This document shows, in pieces, positions 28,464-37,793 of a stretch of 64,000 nucleotides of DNA (the first letter of the stretch is position 1; each line of letters opens with the position of its first letter). The notes beneath the pieces were generated by a model that saw nothing but the letters and a program-made list of their open reading frames with translations, did no database searches and was not told where the DNA came from. Position numbers and translations under genes: made by a program. The stretch is from Gloeocapsopsis sp. IPPAS B-1203 (GTDB lineage: Bacteria > Cyanobacteriota > Cyanobacteriia > Cyanobacteriales > Chroococcidiopsidaceae), in the NCBI RefSeq assembly GCF_002749975.1, contig NZ_PEIG01000004.1, forward strand, positions 124,001-188,000, written 5' to 3'.

Positions 28464-28805
28464 ATGATTCAAGACGTCTCCTTTCTTTTGCATCCTTCCA
28501 AAGAAACCTTATTTGCTTTATCATTGTTTCCCTACTTGGGTTTCTTATGGTTTCTCACTCGTACTCCCCAAATGCCACGTTTAGCATTGATTGGCTTTTA
28601 CTGTACTTTGGTATTTGTTGGTGTGACAATTCCAGCAGGAATTTATGCACAAATTCACTATGGTGAATCATTAGCAAACGTTGATTGGTTGCATGGGAGT
28701 GCAGAATTTTTCTTAACGCTATCGAATATTTTTGTTGTGCTAGGCTTCAGACAAGCAGTCATAGGGGCGAGGGGTGTTAGCGCAGCGGGACGAAGTCCGG
28801 AGTGA
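28464..28805 (+). CDS. DUF3593 membrane protein
   Basis: The 113-residue product has three hydrophobic segments (about 16-32, 43-62 and 78-98) and the DUF3593 features ETLFALSLFPYLGFLWFL and HGSAEFFLTLSNIF. The function is unknown; it is usually encoded beside DUF2499 in cyanobacteria and the two may form a complex. The last residues, GARGVSAAGRSPE, are encoded by a dispersed repeat (about 28767-28805) that has replaced or extended the natural end. The start is ATG 28464. Confidence 0.87.
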   Translation: MIQDVSFLLHPSKETLFALSLFPYLGFLWFLTRTPQMPRLALIGFYCTLVFVGVTIPAGIYAQIHYGESLANVDWLHGSAEFFLTLSNIFVVLGFRQAVIGARGVSAAGRSPE

Positions 28806-28863
28806 GGAGTGAGGGAGAAGAAGGTTATGGTTTGGGAGTTGTGTAGTTGTCATTCATAGATGT

Positions 28864-29661
28864 ATGGAAGTTATACCAGCGATAGATTTACTTGCAGGCA
28901 AATGCGTACGGTTATATCAAGGAGATTATGCGCGATCGCAAGTTTTTAACGATAACCCTGCAGATATGGCGCATCAATGGGTAGAACAAGGCGCAACGCG
29001 ACTACATGTCGTCGATCTAGATGGGGCAAAGCAAGGTAAGGTTGTCAATTTAGCGGCAATTGAAGCAATTACTTCAGCAGTATCGATACCACTTCAAGTT
29101 GGTGGAGGATTACGCGATGCCTGCGGCACGGGCAAAGCCCTACGCACTAGCGTTACCCAGTTATTAAACTTAGGCGTACAGCGCGTGATTTTAGGAACCG
29201 TTGCTGTTGAACAACCGCAATTAGTCGCAGATTTATGTCAAGAGTTTCCTGGGCAAATCATTGTTGGGATTGATGCACGCAATGGTAGAGTTGCAACGCA
29301 CGGTTGGTTAGAAACATCGGAAGTGTTAGCAACGCAACTCGCAACGCAGATGCAAGAATTGGGTGTTGCTGCAATCATTTATACTGATATTCACCGTGAT
29401 GGTACGCTATCAGGACCTAATTTAGAAGCGCTTAGAGAACTAGCAGCAGAAATCTCAATTCCGGTGATAGCATCAGGTGGTGTAAGTTCTATCACTGATT
29501 TATTAAGTTTACTCGCGCTTGAATCGTTGGGAGTTACAGGCGCGATTGTTGGTCGTGCGTTATACACTGGAGATATTTCGCTCAAAAGTGCAATTCAAGC
29601 TGTCGGACAAGGTAGATTACAAGATATACCACCCGATTTAGGATTTTCAGCGTTTGCTTGA
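28864..29661 (+). CDS. hisA: Phosphoribosylformimino-5-aminoimidazole carboxamide ribotide isomerase (HisA)
   Basis: HisA catalyses the Amadori-type isomerisation in histidine synthesis. The (beta/alpha)8 barrel is complete in 265 residues, with catalytic D8 in VIPAIDLL, the second aspartate in [11 protein letters not shown] and phosphate-binding loops in GGGLRD and ASGGVSS. About twelve residues ([11 protein letters not shown]) are inserted right after GGGLRD. They are encoded by a 36-base dispersed repeat, making the protein longer than usual. The insertion keeps the frame and sits beside the substrate loop, so activity may be altered. The start is ATG 28864. Confidence 0.93.
   Translation: MEVIPAIDLLAGKCVRLYQGDYARSQVFNDNPADMAHQWVEQGATRLHVVDLDGAKQGKVVNLAAIEAITSAVSIPLQVGGGLRDACGTGKALRTSVTQLLNLGVQRVILGTVAVEQPQLVADLCQEFPGQIIVGIDARNGRVATHGWLETSEVLATQLATQMQELGVAAIIYTDIHRDGTLSGPNLEALRELAAEISIPVIASGGVSSITDLLSLLALESLGVTGAIVGRALYTGDISLKSAIQAVGQGRLQDIPPDLGFSAFA
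29118..29153 (+). repeat. Small dispersed repeat inserted in frame in hisA
   Basis: This GC-rich segment of about 36 bases has the internal palindrome GGGCAAAGCCC and interrupts an otherwise conserved part of hisA without breaking the frame. The edges are inferred from the position of the extra residues. Related palindromic, GC-rich sequence occurs near 28775-28800 and 59490-59590. Confidence 0.65.
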
Positions 29662-29674
29662 TTTTATCTGTGAT

Positions 29675-29852
29675 TGGTAATGGGTAATTGGTAATGAAAT
29701 TTAACTAAAAATTAGCGCCCAACAACATTGGTTTAAATTGAATAATGGAAAATCAAAAATTGATACTATCTACCTACGTACTAGTTACCTATTACCAGCC
29801 TTTAAGTTAGTACGAGTTGATATTCGCGTTAGTTACCAATTACCCATTACCA
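29675..29852. repeat. Perfect 20-bp inverted repeats, about 138 bases apart
   Basis: The segment 29675-29694 is the exact reverse complement of 29833-29852 (core GGTAATGGGTAATTGG). A degenerate extra copy (ACTAGTTACCTATTACCAG) lies inside at about 29783. The structure occupies the gap between hisA and the Uma2 pseudogene and looks like a small non-autonomous element or two opposed copies of a dispersed repeat. Confidence 0.7.
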
Positions 29853-29886
29853 GCATTGAAGTTGAGTCGATTTTCACTCGGTTACT

Positions 29887-30432
29887 ATGGAAACATTGGC
29901 AAAGTGGACAGTAGAAGATTACCACCGGATGATTGCATCTGGTATTTTAGACGATCGCCGCGTTGAATTGTTGGCGGAAGAAATTCACGAAATGACACCA
30001 GAAGCACCAATACACGCGTTTTGTGGAGGAAGCTTAGCTGATTATTTCCGCACCTGCCTCAATCGTCAAGCCTTAGTTCGCGAAGCCCGCCCCATTACAC
30101 TTGAAACTTCAGAACCAGAGCCAGATATTGCCATTGTACGGGGTTCTTGGAGCGATTACCGAGAGCGTCACCCTGGATCTGATGACATCTATCTGGTGGT
30201 AGAGATATCTAATTCAAGTTTAACCAAAGATTTAGAACAAAAGCAGCCCATATATGCAGCAGCAGGAATTTAAGAGTATTGGATATTAGATCTTACTACG
30301 CTACAGCTAATTGTGTTTCGCGATCCTCAAGAAAACGAGTATCAATCGCGGCAAGACATTAAAACTGGAATAGTCTCTCCATTAGCGTTTCCAGAGATTA
30401 CTATATCAATTGAGCAATTATTTTCGGTTTAA
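29887..30432 (+). pseudogene. Uma2 family gene interrupted by a stop codon
   Basis: The frame starting at ATG 29887 encodes a Uma2 protein (VEDYHRMIASGILDDRRVEL; SEPEPDIAIVRGSW; IYLVVEISNSS) but meets TAA at 30271-30273. The same frame continues with EYWILDLTTLQLIVFRDP and on to TAA at 30430-30432. The stop probably replaced CAA in the common AGIQEYW, so a single substitution inactivated it. The catalytic residues precede the stop, so a truncated product of 128 residues could still be made. Its 3' end overlaps the next gene by four bases. Confidence 0.85.
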
Positions 30433-30704
30433 TAGCGATCGCGCCCTTCAATCCAAGCCAAAATTTGTTCTTGGGAAACATGATAAATTCCACGTTTGGT
30501 GATTGGATCGTAAGCACTCCACCAAATATTACCCTGGCGATCGCAAATAGACCAAACTTGCAGTTCTGATGATATGAGAAAATATTTGCGTAGCACTTGC
30601 CAAACGCTGTGTAGCCTGAATCGAAAACCTTGTTGAGTACATTTATCGAGTTGATTTTCGTTCATTTTCCTTCGTTGAGATTTTTGCCAATTGACTAAAT
30701 TCAT
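30429..30704 (-). CDS. Small conserved hypothetical protein
   Basis: The 91-residue product has the look of a folded beta-rich domain (LQVWSICDRQGNIWWSAYDP, then TKRGIYHVSQEQILAWIEGR). No signal peptide or membrane segment is seen. I do not recognise a named family. The start may be ATG 30704 or the ATG at residue 14 (30665). It converges with the Uma2 pseudogene. Confidence 0.6.
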   Translation of the reverse strand: MNLVNWQKSQRRKMNENQLDKCTQQGFRFRLHSVWQVLRKYFLISSELQVWSICDRQGNIWWSAYDPITKRGIYHVSQEQILAWIEGRDRY

Positions 30705-30881
30705 CGTGTAAACTCTAAATTTCTTGTCCTAAAGATAGTAAAATCTGACTAATGTCTGAACATGACTTTATTGCTTTGATTGAGCAACAAACAAATCAGA
30801 AATTGAATCACGTCTATCAGTAAATTTGATAGATGATTTTTGTATTTTTGCGACAATGCAGATAGTGCTGATGTATTCGTT

Positions 30882-31775
30882 ATGGGTTTTGACTACCAAA
30901 GCCAACTCAAGCTGTCTCAACTGCAAGTTTTAATCGCAGTCGCTGATTGTGGTAGTTTTAGTGAGGCTGCTTTGCAGATGCAAATGTCACAATCAGCAGT
31001 AAGTTATGCGATCGCAACTTTAGAAGAAGAATTAGGCATTTTACTTTTTATGCGAGGGCGTTATGGTGCGCATCTTACTCCTGTAGGCGAGCAAATTGTA
31101 GATCGGGCGCGTCAGATTTTGTACTTGATGGCAGATATTGTTAAACAAGCTAACTTAGCCAAAGGATTAGAAGGCGGCTTAGTGCGGATCTCTGCATTTC
31201 GCAGTGCGGGAACGCATATTCTCCCAAGAATCATTGCACAATTTTGCCAGCGCTATCCGGCGATCGCGGTGAGTATTGCAGAGTACGACGATCGCGCGGA
31301 TGTAGAAGATGATTTACGTAAAGGACGTGCGGATATTGGGATTACGTATTTACCAACAAGCCATGAATTTGAAACTTGGGAATTGATGCATGATGAATTC
31401 GTAGTACTATTTCCTCCCAGCTTTGAGCCAAAATCCACTCAGCTGAGTTGGGAAGACTTAAAAGTTTATCCTTTGATTGTGCCTCCCGACGGCTGTGACT
31501 GCGATACGATGATGTACGCTCATTGTGCTAAATATGGTGTAACGCTACAGGCAGCGTATAAAATTCGCTCTGATACCACAATAGTTAACATGGTTGCACA
31601 AGGATTAGGAACTGCGATTAGTCCTCGCCTTGCTGCTGAACCAATTCCAGAAGGGGTACAAGTTTTTAGTCTTCCAGTACCTTTTTTTCGCACGATTAGT
31701 GCTGCTATACTCGCAGACGCGTTACTAACTCCTGCTGGATTTGCTTTGCTCGATCTTCTTAAAAGTAGTTGGTAG
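30882..31775 (+). CDS. LysR-family transcriptional regulator
   Basis: From ATG 30882 (a TTG at 30840 is less likely) the product is 297 residues. The N-terminal winged helix-turn-helix (about 8-67) reads LQVLIAVADCGSFSEAA, then MQMSQSAVSYAIATLEEELG. A linker helix and a two-lobed substrate-binding domain follow (about 95-290; RISAFRSAGTHILPRII). A CDCDTMMYAHCAKYG segment gives an unusual group of cysteines in the effector domain, which could make it redox responsive; that is inference. The neighbouring genes are broken, so its target is not evident. Confidence 0.92.
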   Translation: MGFDYQSQLKLSQLQVLIAVADCGSFSEAALQMQMSQSAVSYAIATLEEELGILLFMRGRYGAHLTPVGEQIVDRARQILYLMADIVKQANLAKGLEGGLVRISAFRSAGTHILPRIIAQFCQRYPAIAVSIAEYDDRADVEDDLRKGRADIGITYLPTSHEFETWELMHDEFVVLFPPSFEPKSTQLSWEDLKVYPLIVPPDGCDCDTMMYAHCAKYGVTLQAAYKIRSDTTIVNMVAQGLGTAISPRLAAEPIPEGVQVFSLPVPFFRTISAAILADALLTPAGFALLDLLKSSW

Positions 31776-31784
31776 TGCTAAATA

Positions 31785-32500
31785 AGTAATGATGCATTGT
31801 AATAGTGGACAAAATACCAAATCGCACCAATGTGATTCTCTCATGATTTGGAAAAAGACAATGTTGTTCGTACCAAACCAGACACTCGTTGCCTAAGTGT
31901 GTTGTTTCATCGTTCAATGTCGCCAGTCTTACGGGTCTCTTGTCCTAGAGCACGATGCCTCTTGCTTGGTAGAACTGTTGCATAGGCAGACCCAAAAGTC
32001 CGTGTCAGCAACTGCACACTGGCGATAGGCAGGTGGTAAGGAGTGCCATAAACAGTGGGTGCGCCTTTTTCATCTCTGGCACCAAGATAAACACCAATAA
32101 TCTCACCAGTAGAGGCATCAAGTGCCAACCACACCCACTGTTTATCAGCCTTGTGCTCCACAAATGACCATCACTCATCGCATTGAATCGTCAGTTTCCC
32201 CTTGTTTTGGCGCTCAGCTCAACTTGACGTGGCACCCGTGCAGACTTGTCGTTGACATAGGTGTGCAGCCATTGCTCACAAATCTGTACGGCGCGGGCAA
32301 TTCCCGCCTGGGATCTACGTTCTAACAACAACCTATCAACCAATCGCGTCTTCTGGTCAATCACTCTTTTGTCCCGATGTTCCACAAATTGCCGACCACA
32401 TTCACGGCACAGAAAGCGTTGCTTAGCGTTATGAATCCGACCATTTTTAACAGGCACCCAGAGCAATTGGGACAAGCCGGCATCGGACGTGAACAATCCA
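31785..32500 (-). pseudogene. Degenerate IS1-family element (insA/insB remnants)
   Basis: On the reverse strand the sequence begins with MPACPNCSGC (ATG 32483). After a frameshift it continues as VKNGRIHNAKQRFLCRECGRQF, then a helix-turn-helix. Another shift leads to GKLTIQCDE, where a TGA replaces the usual methionine, followed by WSFVEHKADKQWVWLALD of the DDE transposase. A further frameshift near 31907 leads to NTLRQRVSGLVRTTLSFSKS, a stop, and ENHIGAIWYFVHYYNASL. At least three frame breaks and two stops make it inactive. It abuts the truncated GMC gene. Confidence 0.85.
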
Positions 32501-33970
32501 TCACTCTACCCTCATTACTTCTATGGCACTACCCGCTCATGGATGCCTTATAGTAGCTGGCCTTTCACTAAGGCAGAGTTAAACCCGTACTACGAGCGAT
32601 CGCAAAAAGTTTGTGGGTTGGAACGTTTTGATTACGAGTTTGCTGATTGGGAAAACGATTTAAGACGTCAGCATCGTTTTAATCTGTCACTATCACAAGA
32701 GCGAGTTGTTACTTATATTTTTCAAGTCATGTCGCGGGAACGGTTGCGCTTCGGTGAAGTTTACAAAGCAGAATTTGTGCAGGCAGCAAACATTAACATC
32801 TACCTTCATGCAAATGTTGTAGACATTGAAACCAACAATACTGCTAAAGCTGTAACGCGGCTATGTGTTGCTAATTTAGCAGGTCGCAAATTGTGGGTAT
32901 CAGCAAAAATCTTTATTCTCGCGTGTGGTGGAATCGAGAATCCCCGCCTTTTGCTAGCCTCAAACAGCGTTTGCAACAACGGATTAGGAAATCAATATGA
33001 CCTTGTGGGGAGATTTTTTATGGAGCATCCTTATATTAGGTCAGGCAAAGTTTTATTGACAAAGCCAAATGCTTTATATCCCACAGGTCCGCAGCAAAAG
33101 ATTCAAGTTGCGCAAACTCGTCTATTTACAGTCTTAGCTCTTTCTAAAACAGTTCAAGAACACGAACAAATTCTCAATTTTGCGATTAGACTCGTGCCGA
33201 TTGTTCCAGAATGGCTGAAAGCTTTGCAACGCCTTAAGAGTCGAGATTGGCAGAAAAAAAAGCTTGGCGATCGCTTATCTGCTGTTGGTGACTTGAGCAA
33301 AGTTATTGCTAATCTAGATGAGGTCATGGCGCGAATTTGGGTAAAACAGATTAAACATCCGCCATTTCCCCAGCAATTTTTTGAAACTCACCTGATATCA
33401 GAGCAAGCTCCTAATCCTGATAGTCGCGTTATGCTTAGCTCTGAACGTGACAAGTTGGGAATTCCTCGGATTCAACTGGACTGGCGTTTGAGTTCGATCG
33501 ATAAGTATACAATTTACCGATCACAGCAGTTAATTCAAGAAGAACTAGCACGGACTCGGCTGGGGAGCATGCAAATTGAACTGGCAGATGATGCTTCTTG
33601 GCGATCTCTTCTTGAACGCTCGCAGCAGATTTTGACGCGCGCGATCGCGCGTTCTGATTCGCGTCAGCTTGAAATCGTACTGCATGAAGATAAATATTGG
33701 CAATCACTGCGCGGCGGTTCCTACCATCACATCGGTACAACCCGCATGAGTACTAACCCTAAACTTGGTGTTGTCAATGCAGATTGTCAAGTTCACGGAA
33801 TTAGCAATTTATATGTCATCGGTAGCTCTGTTTTCCCGACAAGTGGTCTTTCTAATCCGACACTCACTATTGTGGCACTAGCGATCCGGCTTGCTGACCA
33901 CATTAAAGATCGGATGCAAGTTGGAGTTTATCAGGAAGCGATACCGTTTTGCTATCAAGTAGATCCATAA
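32489..33970 (+). pseudogene. GMC-family FAD oxidoreductase lacking its N-terminus
   Basis: The frame contains most of a GMC oxidoreductase: RSWMPYSSWPFTKAELNPYY, ILACGGIENPRLLL, and the C-terminal GGSYHHIGTTRMSTNP and SVFPTSGLSNPTLTIVALA. The catalytic histidines are in SYHHIGTTRM. The N-terminal part with the FAD-binding GxGxxG motif is missing. Similarity begins at about 32500, right at the IS1 remnant, so insertion and deletion removed the 5' end. The ATG at 32489 is fortuitous. A non-functional fragment is most likely. Confidence 0.82.
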
Positions 33971-34272
33971 CTGGCTTTAAGATGTTTGGTGTTAGAGGTA
34001 ATTTTGATCTTTAATACTTGGAAGTGCGATCGCAGATTTTTTTAAACATTAAATAACTATATAAATATGATGTTTAATTTGTGCAGTTTTTACATTTGTT
34101 TCTGCTTTGTATGTAGTAAAAGACAGAAATAATATGCTATTGTAGAAAGACATGAGAGTAAAATTCGGTTGCAGCGTTTGTTTTTAGAATTGATGGGCTT
34201 TTTCCTTTTAGTTTTGACAGGCTTCTCTCCGAAATCTAGATCTCTACACCTTTCTGATTTAGGAGATAAAGT
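33971..34272. promoter_or_regulatory. Upstream region of the RRM gene, probable long 5' leader
   Basis: These 302 bases hold no gene. The last 130 or so (from about 34140) are T-rich with little secondary structure and end in GGAG at 34262. Long leaders are typical of the cold-induced rbp genes of cyanobacteria. That it is a leader here is inference. Confidence 0.45.
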
Positions 34273-34581
34273 ATGTCAGTTTATGTAGGTAATTTATCCT
34301 ACGAGGTTTCACAAGAAGACCTCAGTGCAGTTTTTGCAGAATATGGTTCTGTAAAGCGCGTTCAGCTACCTACTGACCGTGAAACAGGTCGGGTACGTGG
34401 CTTTGGTTTCGTAGAAATGGATACAGATGCAGAAGAAGACTTAGCAATTGATGCGCTAGATGGTGCAGAATGGATGGGTCGGACTTTGAGAGTTAACAAA
34501 GCAAAGCCCAGAGAAGACAGAGGCTCATTTAATGGCGGGGGCGGAAACCGCAGAAACAATAGTTTTTCGGCTCGCTACTAA
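34273..34581 (+). CDS. RNA-binding protein with one RRM domain (RbpA type)
   Basis: The 102-residue product is a single RRM of the cyanobacterial Rbp family. RNP-2 is SVYVGNLSY and RNP-1 is RGFGFVEM, followed by a short glycine/arginine/asparagine tail (NGGGGNRRNN). Such proteins bind U-rich RNA, are often cold induced and help localise thylakoid mRNAs. The start is ATG 34273 with GGAG upstream, and an intrinsic terminator follows about 105 bases after the stop. Confidence 0.93.
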   Translation: MSVYVGNLSYEVSQEDLSAVFAEYGSVKRVQLPTDRETGRVRGFGFVEMDTDAEEDLAIDALDGAEWMGRTLRVNKAKPREDRGSFNGGGGNRRNNSFSARY

Positions 34582-34686
34582 AGATAGCAAACTAGTGCAA
34601 TAACGCAGCACTACTGGATTTGCCTTTGCATTCCTGAAGGCTAGTGCAAACTGTATTAGTTGTAAAAACCAAATTTAATATTTAAG

Positions 34687-34719
34687 AGGCTTAGGTAATG
34701 TTGCTTGAGCCTTTTTTTT
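34687..34719 (+). terminator. Intrinsic terminator of the RRM gene
   Basis: A stem formed by AGGCTTAGG and GCTTGAGCCT (with G-T pairs) is followed by eight T. It lies downstream of the RRM gene on the same strand. Confidence 0.8.
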
Positions 34720-34844
34720 GTACGAGTGTCGCATATTGTGTAAGTATCTAACTGCATCAAGCTAGCGTTTCACGATTTCAGAAGCACAAAGTGTAAACTC
34801 AGATGTTGCGATCGCAAAATTCTAAAATGACGGAGATTTAAATC

Positions 34845-35486
34845 TTGGGTATAGAATTACGCAGTTATGTATTTCTAGACAGGTTGCAGCCTCAGCACGC
34901 AGCTTATATGGGAACAGTAGCTTTAGGGTTTTTGCCCTTGCCAGGTGATGCCTCACTTTGGATTGAAATTTCGCCAGGTATTGAAATTAACCGAATTATG
35001 GACATTGCTTTAAAAGCTACCTCTGTACGTCCAGGAGTGCAAGTTGTCGAACGACTTTACGGGCTTCTCGAAGTTCATTCGAGCAAACAAGGCGATACAC
35101 GAACGGCAGGTAAAGCTATTTTAGACGCATTGGGTGTCCGCGAGCGAGAGCGGCTCAAACCTTACATTATGTCTAGCCAAATTATCCGTAACATTGATCC
35201 CCATCATACGCAATTAATCAATCGTACCCGCAGAGGACAAATGATTTTAGCAGGACAAACGCTGTATGTACTAGAAGTTCAACCAGCTGCTTACGCTGCT
35301 TTAGCAGCAAATGAAGCTGAGAAAGCGGCTTTGATTAATATCTTAGAAATTCAGGCTGTTGGTAGCTTTGGACGCCTCTATTTAGGTGGAGAAGAAAGAG
35401 ATATCTTAGCAGGTTCGAGTGCTGCATTGACAGCAATTGAAAATGTAGTTGGACGTGAAAACCCTGCAAGTGGGCGTAAGGAATAG
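34845..35486 (+). CDS. ccmP: Carboxysome shell protein CcmP (tandem BMC trimer)
   Basis: CcmP is a minor beta-carboxysome shell protein made of two fused BMC domains. It forms pseudohexameric trimers, with a gated pore thought to pass larger metabolites. The 213-residue length equals that of known CcmP. The first domain reads [20 protein letters not shown] and the second has [20 protein letters not shown]-like sequence ending [13 protein letters not shown]. The start is TTG 34845 with GGAG upstream. It lies apart from any ccmK-N operon, as ccmP usually does. Confidence 0.88.
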   Translation: MGIELRSYVFLDRLQPQHAAYMGTVALGFLPLPGDASLWIEISPGIEINRIMDIALKATSVRPGVQVVERLYGLLEVHSSKQGDTRTAGKAILDALGVRERERLKPYIMSSQIIRNIDPHHTQLINRTRRGQMILAGQTLYVLEVQPAAYAALAANEAEKAALINILEIQAVGSFGRLYLGGEERDILAGSSAALTAIENVVGRENPASGRKE

Positions 35487-35544
35487 CCTTGTGTTTGTTA
35501 AAGTTGAAAGTTGGTGCTGCTTGATTGACTGAAGGAGAATTTGG

Positions 35545-36378
35545 ATGGCGAATATCGAGCATCTTGCATTACTACAGCAGGGTGCAGTAAAGTGGCTTGA
35601 GTGGAGAAAGAAAAACATCCAAATAAAACCAGACCTTAGTGAAGCTGATTTAAGTGAAGCAAACTTTAGAGGTGCCAATTTAATCGCAGTCAACCTCCGC
35701 AGAGCCGATCTCAGTAAGACTAAACTGATTGCAGCTAACCTCACTAAAGCTAACTTAAGCGCAGCTAATCTCAACAAATCTGAACTCATCGATGCTAATC
35801 TGCAACAAGTCGAACTTGTTGATGCTCAGTTAACAGAAGCTCAGCTAACTGGAGCCAATTTGAGCTATGCCAATCTTATTGGAGCCGATCTCAAAGGCGC
35901 AGACTTAAGACGAGTAGATCTCACTCACGCCAACTTAATTGCAACTGAGTTGCGATGGGCTAACTTAAAAGAGGCAGATTTAAGTACGGCAGATTTAAGA
36001 CGCGCTAATCTCAGTTATGCTAATTTGATGGCAGCTAATTTGAGCCATGCGAACTTGAGTCATGCGAATCTGTATGAAGCTGAGTTGATTGGTGCTTACT
36101 TGCATTTAGCTCATCTTGAGCAAATTAATCTCAGTGAAGCTCATCTCAACGGTGCTTATATGTTCGGCGCTAACCTTAGCGGTGCTAATCTGTTCAAAGC
36201 AGATTTGCGGTGGACGAATCTCAGTAAAGCTAATTTTGCTGGTGCTGATTTGAGCCAAGCTAATTTTACTGGTGCTAACTTGAGTCGGGCTAATTTTACT
36301 GGCGCTATTCTCAATCAAGTTAACTTTACAGGAGCAAACTTGAGTAAAGCCAACTTTGGAGAGGCAACTGATGTCTAA
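35545..36378 (+). CDS. Pentapeptide-repeat protein
   Basis: The 277-residue product has a short helical N-terminus (IEHLALLQQGAVKWLEWRKK). From about residue 30 to the end it is an almost unbroken series of A(D/N)LSx repeats, for example SGANLFKADLRWTNLSKANF. This makes a right-handed quadrilateral beta-helix of about 12 turns. Such proteins are abundant in cyanobacteria, mostly without known function. No signal peptide is seen, so it is probably cytoplasmic. The start is ATG 35545 after GAAGGAG. It may be co-transcribed with ccmP (58-base gap). Confidence 0.93.
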   Translation: MANIEHLALLQQGAVKWLEWRKKNIQIKPDLSEADLSEANFRGANLIAVNLRRADLSKTKLIAANLTKANLSAANLNKSELIDANLQQVELVDAQLTEAQLTGANLSYANLIGADLKGADLRRVDLTHANLIATELRWANLKEADLSTADLRRANLSYANLMAANLSHANLSHANLYEAELIGAYLHLAHLEQINLSEAHLNGAYMFGANLSGANLFKADLRWTNLSKANFAGADLSQANFTGANLSRANFTGAILNQVNFTGANLSKANFGEATDV

Positions 36379-36571
36379 ATGTAAGCAATATACTTGTCTT
36401 ATAAGAAGTTTTGGTTGAATTTGCCTCTAAACCAGTAGTAGTGAGAAGCTTCAGCAGCCGATTTATTTTTGCGTACCTTGTTCTGCCCAAGCACCTTATT
36501 ACCAAATTGAGTGGCAATTTAAGGGTTAATTTATAATGTTAACACTTGCTTTCAGTAAAAAAAATGATAAA

Positions 36572-37123
36572 TTAATCTTCTTTACTATAGAGAAAAATAG
36601 AATTATTATCTATCTGGAGATTAGGATATAAAGTAATTAATTCTTTTGTTACATGACAGTAATAGTTTTCTATAGGAATATCAATAATTTTATTGCGTGT
36701 TAAAATAGCAAACAAGTATTGAAATAATGAAATACTACGTGGAATTTTATTATATGAAGTTGAGTGAATTTCTGTTTTTATTTTTTTAATAATTTCTGCA
36801 ATATTGTTTTCTTTTTTTGCATGAGTAACAAGACTATATAAGTTATCACAAAAACGGTTCGTGTCTTTTGGTTGTAACTCATCAGGAATGTTACCTTGTT
36901 CAAATAGCTTGTTAATTTCACAGGCTAACTGACGTTTTATTTTTATATCAGAAAAACTATTTTCTTGAATAATAAGAGAGGTTTTTTCAAAAGCAAGAAT
37001 AAGTGTATCTAGTTGTTCAACGTTTGCTTTAATCTGTGCTGCCAAACGTAATCTTTTCCAGTCAATTTCAGAATTTTTATATACCAGATCGTGAGTTGAA
37101 AATGAGATGTCTGTTTTACACAT
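36572..37123 (-). CDS. Hypothetical protein, mostly helical
   Basis: The 183-residue product is AT-rich in coding sequence, largely alpha-helical and charged (DWKRLRLAAQIKANVEQLD; NNIAEIIKKIKTEIHST). It has no signal peptide, membrane segment or motif I recognise. Its composition differs from its neighbours (many ATT, AAA and TTT codons, no HIP1), which suggests acquisition. It is the last intact gene before the integration site of the island. The start is ATG 37123. Confidence 0.6.
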   Translation of the reverse strand: MCKTDISFSTHDLVYKNSEIDWKRLRLAAQIKANVEQLDTLILAFEKTSLIIQENSFSDIKIKRQLACEINKLFEQGNIPDELQPKDTNRFCDNLYSLVTHAKKENNIAEIIKKIKTEIHSTSYNKIPRSISLFQYLFAILTRNKIIDIPIENYYCHVTKELITLYPNLQIDNNSIFLYSKED

Positions 37124-37165
37124 CCTTTAAATAGCTTTGGCAAAGTTAACGTCACTATATTTTTA

Positions 37166-37402
37166 TTAGACTGCTAACTTTTCTTCCAAGCTTCAATAAA
37201 TTTCATCTAAAGACACGGACATTACAGACTTACCTTGAACAATAAAAGCGCTCGCATCCACATCAAACTCTACAAGATCGAGTGATTGCTTCCTACCGAC
37301 TACTAGCAAGACTAATCGTTAGCGCGATAAATTGATGCTCTTTTTCCTTGATCTGTTTTTCAGTTGCAGCTACTACCTCGAAGCTCAACCTAACTGCATA
37401 AC
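37166..37402 (-). pseudogene. Remnant of an unidentified gene
   Basis: On the reverse strand the reading AVRLSFEVVAATEKQIKEKE, then HQFIALTISLASSR, passes by a frame change into QSLDLVEFDVDASAFIVQG and KSVMSVSLDEIY. A TGA follows, then SLEEKLAV and a TAA. The coding look over about 75 residues, with one frameshift and one stop, indicates a decayed gene. The family is not recognised. Confidence 0.45.
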
Positions 37403-37441
37403 CTTAACCGAATGAGTATAAAGGAGTATTGTTATTCTTGA

Positions 37442-37489
37442 AATGTATGGAGAATAGGGAACTCGAATCCCTGACCTCTGCGGTGCGAT
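37442..37489. repeat. Attachment site attL (tRNA-Ala 3' fragment)
   Basis: These 48 bases are identical to 54045-54092 and correspond to the T arm, variable loop and part of the anticodon arm of tRNA-Ala(CGC). The match stops inside the HIP1 octamer of the anticodon arm (GCGAT then AAC here, against GCGATCGC at the intact gene). Confidence 0.93.
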
Positions 37490-37593
37490 AACACACACCA
37501 ACGTATTATGGTTATCCTACAGCTTCAAACTTCCATGTATACCCGTGTTTTGTACACGCCTGAGTATACCATCTTGTGAGTGCTACTCTTCCA

Positions 37594-37782
37594 CTAAACA
37601 AGCATCGCCAACGCTATATTTGGGTCTAGGGTTCGACGTTGCTCTAACGAATTCCTGCATCGATAGCGGTATCGCTTTATCTTGAAATAACTCGAAATAC
37701 TGACAACCCAAGCGTAGGTAAATGCTGTTACTCGACCGAGAATAAATTTTGTTACAAACTGTAATAAGTTTCTAAGTTTCAT
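37594..37782 (-). CDS. Small hypothetical basic protein
   Basis: A 62-residue frame begins at ATG 37782 with AAGGAG upstream, 12 bases after the stop of the preceding open frame, so it looks coupled. The N-terminal part (LRNLLQFVTKFILGRVTAFT) is amphipathic or membrane seeking and the rest is arginine rich. There is no known family. Confidence 0.4.
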   Translation of the reverse strand: MKLRNLLQFVTKFILGRVTAFTYAWVVSISSYFKIKRYRYRCRNSLEQRRTLDPNIALAMLV

Positions 37783-37793
37783 TGCTATTCTCC

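Noticed and set aside
28464-28666. A 74-residue frame starting at 28442
   Set aside because: It overlaps the DUF3593 gene in another frame and lacks family similarity.
35335-36318. Reverse-strand open frames opposite ccmP and the pentapeptide-repeat gene
   Set aside because: Repetitive Leu/Ser/Ile-rich translations mirror the pentapeptide repeats; they are shadows.
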